64,000 nt of DNA from Saccharicrinis sp963677345 (GTDB lineage: Bacteria; Bacteroidota; Bacteroidia; Bacteroidales; Marinilabiliaceae): NCBI GenBank assembly GCA_963677345.2, contig CAXXLC010000039.1, positions 186,001 to 250,000 on the forward strand, given 5' to 3'. The first letter of the stretch is position 1. Each line of letters starts with the position of its first letter. The position numbers were made by a program, and so were the translations under genes. This document shows, one piece after another, positions 43,635 to 50,752 of the stretch. The notes below the pieces were generated by a model. It was not told where the DNA came from. It saw nothing but the letters and a program-made list of their open reading frames with translations, and did not search any database.

Positions 43635-46600
43635 ATGAGTGAAGAAATATTAAAAGCACTGATGCAACTATTTGGCTTAATAGCCAAACAAGATGATGGT
43701 GTGCAGGAAAGCGAAATAGAATTTGTTAAAAATTTTTTAAAACAACAGCTAACATCTGAGGCTGTTGATGGGTATTTTGCTTTATTTCAAAAGCACTCAA
43801 TAGATAAAAGGAGCAATAATAATACCGGAGGTAAGGTTCAACTTACCTCAATGAAGGATTCTGTAAGAATCATTGGAATTTGTAAAAAAATCAACAAGCA
43901 GCTTAATAAGGAGCAGAAAGTTGTTGTTTTGGTTCGTATGTACGAATTGGTAAATGCTGATCGTAAATTTACAGATCAAAGAATGGCTATTATTAATACT
44001 GCTGCTGATGTTTTTAAGTTTTCAGAAAATGAAAAGAAAAGCATTGAAGCATTTGTAATTAATGATGATATTTCTAAGCTTGATCTGGAAAATATTCTGA
44101 TTATAAATTCTGATGAACACAAAGCTAAGAACAGAGAACATATTCAAGCTTCTAAATTGCATGGTAACATTATTATTTTAAGAATTAAAAGTGCAGATCT
44201 TTATTTCTTAAGGTATACCGGCGATCAGGATGTGTTATTAAATGGATTATTGCTATCCAATAGAAGAATATATCTTTTCCCAAAGGGTAGTTTTCTGAAG
44301 TTGCCATCAAGAGCACCAATATATTATACGGATGTTGTAAGCAAATTTATGACCGATGCTTCAACACCAAAAATTTCTTATGTAGTAGAAAATCTGGGTT
44401 TCCAATTTAAAAATGGAGGTATCGGGTTAAGGGATGTAAATTTAGCAGAGGAGCATGGCCGATTAATTGGTATTATGGGCGCCAGTGGTGCAGGTAAAAC
44501 AACCTTGTTGAATGTACTTTCCGGAACAGAGAGTCCTAGTAGTGGACAAGTTCGTATTAACGGTTTAGATTTACATAAAGAAAAGGAAAAATTAGAGGGT
44601 GTTATCGGTCTTATTCCTCAAGATGACTTGTTAATTGAGGAATTAACTGTATTTGAAAATTTATATTATAATGCTAAGCTTTGTTTTAAAGACAAAAAAG
44701 AAGAAGAATTAACCGAATTAGTTAATGATACTTTACAAAGCTTAGGTTTATTTGAAAGAAGAAATTTAAAAGTAGGTTCTCCTTTAAATAAAATGATTAG
44801 TGGTGGGCAGCGTAAAAGGTTAAATATTGCCTTGGAATTAATACGGGAACCCTCTATTTTATTTGTTGATGAACCTACTTCAGGATTATCCTCACGTGAC
44901 TCTGAAAATGTTATGAATCTTTTAAGAGAATTAACATTAAAAGGGAAATTAATTTTTGTGGTTATTCACCAACCTTCGTCTGACATTTATAAAATGTTTG
45001 ATAAAATGTTTATTTTGGATACTGGTGGCTATCCTGTGTATTATGGTAATCCTAGTGAATCTTTAATTTATTTTAAGAGGTTAGATGCACAAATCAATAG
45101 TGATCAGGGTGAATGTCCTCAGTGTGGTAATCTTAATCCAGAAATGGTATTTAATATTATAGATGCCAATGTTATTGATGAGTACGGTAATTACACTAAT
45201 AAAAGGAAAACAACACCTCCTGAATGGAATAAACTCTATGTTGAAAATATAGATATTCCAAAAATTGAAGATGTTAAATCAGCTCCTCCCAGATCATTGA
45301 ATATTCCTGCCTGGATCAATCAGTTTAAAATTTATACGTTAAGAGATTTTTTCTCAAAAATATCGAATACTCAGTATATTTTATTAAATATTCTTGAGGC
45401 TCCAATATTAGGGTTTATTTTAGCATTTTTAATTAGGTATATTGTTGATCCTGATTCTGATGTATATATATTTAGAGATAATGAAAATATTCCTCCTTAT
45501 ATATTTATGGGTATTGTTGTTGCCTTATTTTTTGGTTTAATAGTCAGCGCAGAGGAAATATTTAAGGATGCTAAAATATTGAAGCGTGAAGCTTTTCTTA
45601 ATCTGTCCAGGTCAAGTTATTTAGTTTCAAAAATTCTAATTCTTTTTACTATTTCCGCTATACAAATGGGTTTATTTGTAGGTGTAGCTAATACGGTTTT
45701 AGGCATAAAAGATATGTATTTCGAATTTTGGCTGGCTCTATTTTCCATATCAGCTTTTGCTAATATTTTAGGGTTAATACTTTCTGCATCATTTAATTCA
45801 ATTGTTACTATTTATATTTTAATACCATTGGTGATGATACCCCAAATGGTTTTAGGAGGAGCTATGTTTACATTTGATAAATTGAACAGGGATATTTCAA
45901 GTGCAGATAAGGTTCCTTTCATTGCTGAATTTATGCCTTCAAGGTGGATTTATGAAGGTTTAATGGTGGATCAGTATAAGAATAATAAGTTTAAAAAAGT
46001 ATTTTTTGAAGTAGAACAGGAAGAAAGTTATACTGATTTTAAAGTAGTTTATTATATTCAGGAATTACAGGATATTTTAGAGAATTGCAATAAGTTTATT
46101 AATCAAGGAAATTCTACCGAAGAGGAAAAGGGAGATTTTGCAAAAGATTTGGCTTTATTAAAGAATGAGGTTTCAAAGGAAAATGCAAGAACGACAGAAT
46201 TAAAGTTTGAAGAACTCGAAAAATTGTATCCTGAACGTTTTGATCTTTCGACTTATGAATTATTATCTAAACATTTAGAATCAGTAAAACAGTTTTATTC
46301 TGATAGATTTGTTGCTGCATCTAATAAAAAAGAAAAGATGATAAATTATGCTATGTCCAAGTATGGAAGAGATCAGTATAATCATTTGCAGGATACTTAC
46401 TTAAACGAAAGTATTTCAGATATTGTTCGTAAAGTTTTTGAAAAGAATAAGATTCTTAGAGATGGAGATAAATTAATTCAAAATGTGGATCCTATTTATT
46501 TGTTGCCAGAACCATCTTATTCACTGGATTTTAGATCACATTTTTTTGCACCCAAGAAATTCTTTGCAGGGAAATTCTTCGAAACTTTATGGTTTAATAT

Positions 46601-46706
46601 TTCTATAGTTTGGGTATTTACTATATTATTATATATTGTATTGTATTATGATTTATTACGTAAATCTTTTAATGCCTTTGAAGAATTAAAATACCTTAAA
46701 AAGTAA
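43635..46706 (+). CDS. TerB-like / ABCG-type ABC transporter fusion (ATP-binding and permease)
   Basis: 1023 residues. Residues 1-135 resemble a TerB domain (ILKALMQLFGLIAKQDDGV, then VVLVRMYELVNADRKFT). The ABC domain has Walker A GASGAGKTTLLNVLSG (about 281), signature ISGGQRKRLNIALEL (about 388) and Walker B LFVDEPTSGLSS (about 409). A CPQCGN knuckle sits near 494. The permease from about 580 has five or six spans (LLNILEAPILGFILAF, IFMGIVVALFFGLIV, AIQMGLFVGVANTVLG, IVTIYILIPLVMIPQ) with a long soluble insert before the last. ABCG order (NBD then TMD) suggests export. Substrate unknown. Confidence 0.87.
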   Translation: MSEEILKALMQLFGLIAKQDDGVQESEIEFVKNFLKQQLTSEAVDGYFALFQKHSIDKRSNNNTGGKVQLTSMKDSVRIIGICKKINKQLNKEQKVVVLVRMYELVNADRKFTDQRMAIINTAADVFKFSENEKKSIEAFVINDDISKLDLENILIINSDEHKAKNREHIQASKLHGNIIILRIKSADLYFLRYTGDQDVLLNGLLLSNRRIYLFPKGSFLKLPSRAPIYYTDVVSKFMTDASTPKISYVVENLGFQFKNGGIGLRDVNLAEEHGRLIGIMGASGAGKTTLLNVLSGTESPSSGQVRINGLDLHKEKEKLEGVIGLIPQDDLLIEELTVFENLYYNAKLCFKDKKEEELTELVNDTLQSLGLFERRNLKVGSPLNKMISGGQRKRLNIALELIREPSILFVDEPTSGLSSRDSENVMNLLRELTLKGKLIFVVIHQPSSDIYKMFDKMFILDTGGYPVYYGNPSESLIYFKRLDAQINSDQGECPQCGNLNPEMVFNIIDANVIDEYGNYTNKRKTTPPEWNKLYVENIDIPKIEDVKSAPPRSLNIPAWINQFKIYTLRDFFSKISNTQYILLNILEAPILGFILAFLIRYIVDPDSDVYIFRDNENIPPYIFMGIVVALFFGLIVSAEEIFKDAKILKREAFLNLSRSSYLVSKILILFTISAIQMGLFVGVANTVLGIKDMYFEFWLALFSISAFANILGLILSASFNSIVTIYILIPLVMIPQMVLGGAMFTFDKLNRDISSADKVPFIAEFMPSRWIYEGLMVDQYKNNKFKKVFFEVEQEESYTDFKVVYYIQELQDILENCNKFINQGNSTEEEKGDFAKDLALLKNEVSKENARTTELKFEELEKLYPERFDLSTYELLSKHLESVKQFYSDRFVAASNKKEKMINYAMSKYGRDQYNHLQDTYLNESISDIVRKVFEKNKILRDGDKLIQNVDPIYLLPEPSYSLDFRSHFFAPKKFFAGKFFETLWFNISIVWVFTILLYIVLYYDLLRKSFNAFEELKYLKK

Positions 46707-46723
46707 CCTTTTCAAAGGTTTTT
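46705..46723 (+). terminator. Possible terminator overlapping the ABC gene stop
   Basis: AACCTT-TTCA-AAGGTT followed by three further T. The 6-bp stem starts inside the stop codon. Modest strength. Confidence 0.45.
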
Positions 46724-46764
46724 AGTATAACCTAATTATTTTGAAAATTTAAAATAAACCTATC

Positions 46765-47685
46765 ATGTTAAAGAAATTATTGTACACTACGGCTATATTA
46801 AGCGGAATTGTTATGTTTTCTGCGTGTTCCGGTAATTCAGGTCAAAAACAATCTGAATCAGGAGATTTTGTTATTTCCGATTCAGCCTTAACAACTGATG
46901 CTCCTTTAGAATTGTCAGAGGAGATTATTGGTGATGTAATTCAAAATATTTCATCTCCTGTTGAAATGGCTGCCTTAATTAAAAAGTCGGGAGTTGACTT
47001 TTCACAGAAAATATTAAATAAGCCTGAAAATATTAATGATTATAATACAAGTTTTAAAAGAGCCCTTAATTTAGGCGTATTAAGTGCAGATTTAGGTTAT
47101 ATCAATACATTTGATAAAAACACTATAGTTGTTTCTTATTTATTAGCTATTAAAGAGCTTTCTGAAGGTATAAAAGTAGGTCAGTTTTTTGATTTTAATT
47201 CTTTAAAACAATTAGCTACAAACAGTAATAATCTTGATTCCTTAATGGAAATTTCTGTTAATAGTTTTAATAAAATGGACTCTTATTTAAGAGAACAAAA
47301 AAGAAGTAATGTTAGTACTTTAATTGTTACCGGAGCTTGGATAGAAGGTTTATATATTGCGGGTAATGTAATTCAAGCAACCAAGAATAAAGAGCTAATA
47401 GATAGGATTGGTGAGCAAAAAGATATTATAGATATTCTTTTAATTATCCTTAATAATTATAGTAAAGATCCAAATTTTGCTGAAATGGTTACTCGTATGG
47501 AGCAAATTAAACAGGCATACGAAGGTGTTAAAATTACCACTGAATTTGGTGAGCCTAAGAAGATAGAAAAGAATGGAACTTTGATTATTGTTCAGGATGA
47601 AATTAGTCATGTAGAAATTTCGGATGAACAAATTGATGGAATTGTTACTGAAATCAAAAGTCTTAGAGATTTTATAGTATCATAG
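46765..47685 (+). CDS. Predicted lipoprotein of unknown function
   Basis: 306 residues. A lipoprotein signal MLKKLLYTTAILSGIVMFSA precedes Cys21 (FSAC-S), then a Ser/Gly linker. The mature part is mostly helical and polar (ALNLGVLSADLGYINTFD, YLLAIKELSEGIKVG, IEGLYIAGNVIQATK), and I do not recognise a family. It follows the ABC exporter by 58 bp in the same direction and could be its periplasmic partner (inference). Confidence 0.75.
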   Translation: MLKKLLYTTAILSGIVMFSACSGNSGQKQSESGDFVISDSALTTDAPLELSEEIIGDVIQNISSPVEMAALIKKSGVDFSQKILNKPENINDYNTSFKRALNLGVLSADLGYINTFDKNTIVVSYLLAIKELSEGIKVGQFFDFNSLKQLATNSNNLDSLMEISVNSFNKMDSYLREQKRSNVSTLIVTGAWIEGLYIAGNVIQATKNKELIDRIGEQKDIIDILLIILNNYSKDPNFAEMVTRMEQIKQAYEGVKITTEFGEPKKIEKNGTLIIVQDEISHVEISDEQIDGIVTEIKSLRDFIVS

Positions 47686-47705
47686 ATAATAATCAATTAA
47701 AAATT

Positions 47706-47713
47706 TATCTTTG
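47706..47713 (+). promoter_or_regulatory. -7 promoter box for the small secreted protein
   Basis: TATCTTTG matches TAnnTTTG 33 bp before ATG 47747. It overlaps a TTG at 47711, which argues against that codon as the translation start. Confidence 0.45.
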
Positions 47714-47746
47714 TTTACAATTTTATTAAGAAATAAATTATACGGT

Positions 47747-48205
47747 ATGAAAAAGGTCTTAATATTATCAATATTGTTCATTTCATTATTTGCTGTTAAT
47801 AGTAATGCTCAGTGTGGAGATGACTTACTTAAGCAAGCTCTAAAAGAGATGGGTGATACACAATATATGAAGGATTTCACTATTGATCTTAAACAAGAAA
47901 AAAAAGATACTAAAACAGGTTACGTGAAATTTAGTGTTATCCTTAATAGTAGGAGTCAATATAAGTTTAATGCAGTAAATGGTTTAGGAAATCCTGAAAA
48001 AGTAATTATGCAACTTTATGATGGAGATAAATTACTTGTAAGTAATTTTGAAAGTGGTAAAATGTATAGTGCTTTTGAGTTTTTATGTTTAAAAACTAAA
48101 GTATATAGCCTTGTGTTTTCGTTTAAAGGCGGAGCTGAAGGGTGTGCTAAGGGTGTTATGTCACTTGTTAAGCAATATTCTGCTGCAGAAATAAGTTCAA
48201 TGTAA
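47747..48205 (+). CDS. Small secreted protein of unknown function
   Basis: 152 residues from ATG 47747; the frame is open a further 12 codons upstream, but the promoter box falls there. Signal peptide MKKVLILSILFISLFAVNSNA, cleaved before QCGDD. The mature part has KQEKKDTKTGYVKFSVILNS, QYKFNAVNG and an EKVIMQLYDGDKLL segment, suggesting a small beta-rich fold. Cysteines are present at the start and end of the mature protein (CGDD, EFLCLK, AEGCAKG). No family recognised. Last gene of the co-directional block, closed by a strong terminator. Confidence 0.75.
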   Translation: MKKVLILSILFISLFAVNSNAQCGDDLLKQALKEMGDTQYMKDFTIDLKQEKKDTKTGYVKFSVILNSRSQYKFNAVNGLGNPEKVIMQLYDGDKLLVSNFESGKMYSAFEFLCLKTKVYSLVFSFKGGAEGCAKGVMSLVKQYSAAEISSM

Positions 48206-48229
48206 GTCTGGATCAATATCTTATATAAC

Positions 48230-48257
48230 AAAAAAGCGGTCTAAGAACCGCTTTTTT
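48230..48257. terminator. Bidirectional terminator between convergent genes
   Basis: AAAAAAGCGGT (48230-48240) pairs perfectly with ACCGCTTTTTT (48247-48257) around a 6-nt loop. It has a T run on both strands, so it can end the plus-strand block and the minus-strand Gfo/Idh gene, whose stop codon it touches. Confidence 0.9.
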
Positions 48258-48942
48258 TATATCTTTTCCCAAATGCCTTTTTGATTTGAATTTACCAAAC
48301 CATCGATTACGTTCATATTATTTATGGCATCCTCAAAATTATCGTTTCTAAAATCTTTCATTAATATTCTATCGCAAAAGTCTTTAAACATTAATTCATA
48401 TTGATCACTGGTGTCAAATTCAATATTTCTTGTGCCCTGTGGTGTAGTTACGGTAATCGTTGCTTTTATGTCTGCATAAGCATTAAAAGGTATATGTATT
48501 TTTATAGTTCCTGCCGTGGCTATTATTTCAACAGATTGATTTGGTTGTGTTGATGTAGAAACTGTAAATACAGAGTGAATTCCTTTAAAATCAAGTATTC
48601 CGGTAGTGATATAATCTGTTTTAAAACTTTCGTGCTGTTGCATTATTGAAATTACTCTTGAAGGTTCTGCTTGTAGTATATATCTTGACACAGAAACTGC
48701 GTAGCAACCAATATCCATTAAAGCTCCTCCCCCATATTCCTTAATGTTTCTTATGTTTTTAGGGTTTGTGTTATTGTATGCAAATGTTGTATGGATAAAT
48801 TTTACCTGGCCTAACTGTTTTGTTTTGATAAGGTTTAACGTATGAATCCACTGTGGGTGGTATTTATACATAAAAGCTTCCTGAATTAATATGTTTTTAT
48901 TATTTGCACATTTTAATGCCTCTAATGCCTCTTTTTTATTTA
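48257..48942 (-). pseudogene. Gfo/Idh/MocA oxidoreductase, C-terminal part (gene split by IS)
   Basis: From the IS junction the frame reads NKKEALEALKCANNKNILIQ, then EAFMYKYHPQW (the EAFMYR motif of the family), a GGGALMDIGCYAVSVSRYI segment and a C-terminal alpha/beta domain ending at 48257. An ATG at 48871 could start an isolated 204-residue peptide, but it would lack the NAD-binding domain. Joined to the N-terminal part with one copy of TATTTA it makes exactly 329 codons with stop, so the disruption is recent. The substrate (a sugar or polyol) is unknown. Confidence 0.88.
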
Positions 48943-50432
48943 GTCGAACGTGAAAAACCCCATTTTTTTTAACCAGCCCAAATACACTTATTTTTGTGTT
49001 GATAAATCCAATTTAAGAAAAGGTCAAAAATATTCAGTGCTCCAGCTTCTAATCGCTGGAGCATTTTTCTTAGATTATACCCTGTTGCTGCCAATATCGT
49101 ATTCAGCTTATCTCCATCTTCATCCAGTAAAAAGTTTCGCCACATCCTGTGATCTCTTTTTAAATGTCCAATAACTGGTTCTATTCCTGCTCTTGCTCTA
49201 AAGCGATCTCTTGTTTTTTTGATTAGATATCTACTGGCCGAAGCTATAAGTTTTCCCGGTGTGAGTATTTTTACACCTTCAATTATTTTACGACCTCTGT
49301 AACCACGATCAACTATGCCATAATGGGGCAATTTGTTTGTTAACCTTTCTACCTGTTTTAATTGAGGAGACAATGTGTCGCCATCATAGATGTTTTCTGA
49401 GAATGCCATTGCTCCGACTATAATTCCGGATTTCTTTGTTTTGACAATAGAACTTTTGTTCCCAAATTCATATTTCTTTGCCTCTTTCCCTTTGGCAATG
49501 CAATTGACATGTGGTTGATAGATACTGTAAATCTTGTTTTTACTATCTTTTTGTTGGGTTAAAATAGCATCAAAAATCTTAAAAAGTTTGGAATAACATT
49601 TCTTTTGTTTATCATCCAATTTCCGATCAAGATCTCTGTAAATTTTCCCTGCAATTACTTTGATTCTGCGTGCAGCTGCTCGTGCTTTCTTCCTTCTTTT
49701 GGGGTGGCTGTGAAAACGTTGGTCAATCATCAACTGTTTCAATTCTTTTCTATACGTCTGGCGTAACTGAATGCAATGGTCTGCTGCAATTTTCCGACAT
49801 TTCTCAATAATTTTCTTTTGCAACTTAACATCTGTTGGATAGGTGATATTTTTCTCTTGAACCGTGGTGTCGATTAATACTTCCTTTTCTTGGACTTCTT
49901 TTTTTGGAAACAGATTAATGGACATCTTGAAGAGAATCTCTGCTCCTTCTTCACCTATGCGTTTGCGAAATTTTATCAGTTCTGTCCGGTCAAAAGGTGG
50001 TTCGTGTTGAAAATAGAGCTCTCCACAGAAATATTGCCAGTAGGGGTTTTCAACCCAACGCTCAATAACACTTTCATCACTTTCGTTAAACATCCTTTTG
50101 AGCAATAGTATTCCTGCCACTGTCCTGATTGGAACTCCCGGTCGCCCATTATTTAAGCAATAGTACTTGCTTAATTGAGCTTCCAGCTCATCCCAATCGA
50201 TTTTGTTGGTAAGTGATATTAACTTGTGATTTTCTTTTATAAAATGTTGGATAGGAGTTTTAAATATTTCCAACTGTGGTGTTTTGTCTATTTTTTGAAC
50301 CATTTCTACCAGCTTTTTTCTCAAGTTCGCAATATGCTGGCAGAAATGATGCTTTGTTTTGTTGGAGTTATTAACTTTTCATCTTTAGTTATTAAATACT
50401 TATGTCCATTTTTTGGATTTAGCACGTTCGAC
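48943..50432 (-). mobile_element. IS5-like insertion sequence (about 1.49 kb)
   Basis: The ends are inverted: GTCGAACGTG at 48943 and its complement CACGTTCGAC ending at 50432, with weaker pairing further in. TATTTA is present on both flanks (48937-48942 and 50433-50438). Because TATTTA starts and ends in TA, the ends can be drawn one or two bases further out. If each end includes one more base (AGTCGAACGTG), the duplication is the 4-bp ATTT, the usual IS5-type size. One transposase gene fills it. Confidence 0.9.
48969..50324 (-). CDS. IS5 family DDE transposase
   Basis: 451 residues. N-terminal DUF772-like helix region (LNNGRPGVPIRTVAGILLLK, FDRTELIKFRKRIG). The catalytic triad is readable: Asp in VLIDTTVQEKNITYPTD, Asp in HYGIVDRGYRGR and Glu in RARAGIEPVIGHLKRDH. 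A basic insert (PKRRKKARAAARRIKV) lies between the first two. The full length and intact motifs suggest it is active. It cuts a Gfo/Idh gene in the same orientation. Confidence 0.92.
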   Translation of the reverse strand: MRKKLVEMVQKIDKTPQLEIFKTPIQHFIKENHKLISLTNKIDWDELEAQLSKYYCLNNGRPGVPIRTVAGILLLKRMFNESDESVIERWVENPYWQYFCGELYFQHEPPFDRTELIKFRKRIGEEGAEILFKMSINLFPKKEVQEKEVLIDTTVQEKNITYPTDVKLQKKIIEKCRKIAADHCIQLRQTYRKELKQLMIDQRFHSHPKRRKKARAAARRIKVIAGKIYRDLDRKLDDKQKKCYSKLFKIFDAILTQQKDSKNKIYSIYQPHVNCIAKGKEAKKYEFGNKSSIVKTKKSGIIVGAMAFSENIYDGDTLSPQLKQVERLTNKLPHYGIVDRGYRGRKIIEGVKILTPGKLIASASRYLIKKTRDRFRARAGIEPVIGHLKRDHRMWRNFLLDEDGDKLNTILAATGYNLRKMLQRLEAGALNIFDLFLNWIYQHKNKCIWAG

Positions 50433-50739
50433 TATTTAAGGTTATAGGTTTTTCACACATAATGTGTTTTCCATTTTTAGCTGCCTCTATGATCCATTTA
50501 AAATGGATATGATTTGGTAATGGAATATATACAGCATCAACTTGTTTGTCGTGTAAAAGTTCCTCGTATGATCCATAATAATTATCTATATTAAATTCAG
50601 ATGCAATTTGTTTTGCTTTATTTACATCTCTTGAAGCTATAGCGTATATATATCCGTTGTCAAGTTCTTTTAAAGGTAAGATAATTCGTTTTATGAAGTG
50701 ATTTGAGGCGCCGAGTACTCCTATTTTAATTTTTCTCAT
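50433..50739 (-). pseudogene. Gfo/Idh/MocA oxidoreductase, N-terminal part (gene split by IS)
   Basis: MRKIKIGVLGASNHFIKRII gives the GxGxxx-type NAD(P) fold start, with KQVDAVYIPLPNHIHFKWII and GKHIMCEKPITLN (the EKP motif whose Lys is catalytic). The genuine frame ends with TLN at the IS; the four residues after it are read from the IS end. It lies 14 bp after the 911-residue gene, so the two may have been one operon. Confidence 0.88.
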
Positions 50740-50752
50740 AATGATATAATTC

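Noticed and set aside
47711..47746. Upstream TTG start for the small secreted protein
   Set aside because: It would overlap the TATCTTTG promoter box and place 12 extra residues before a perfect signal peptide.
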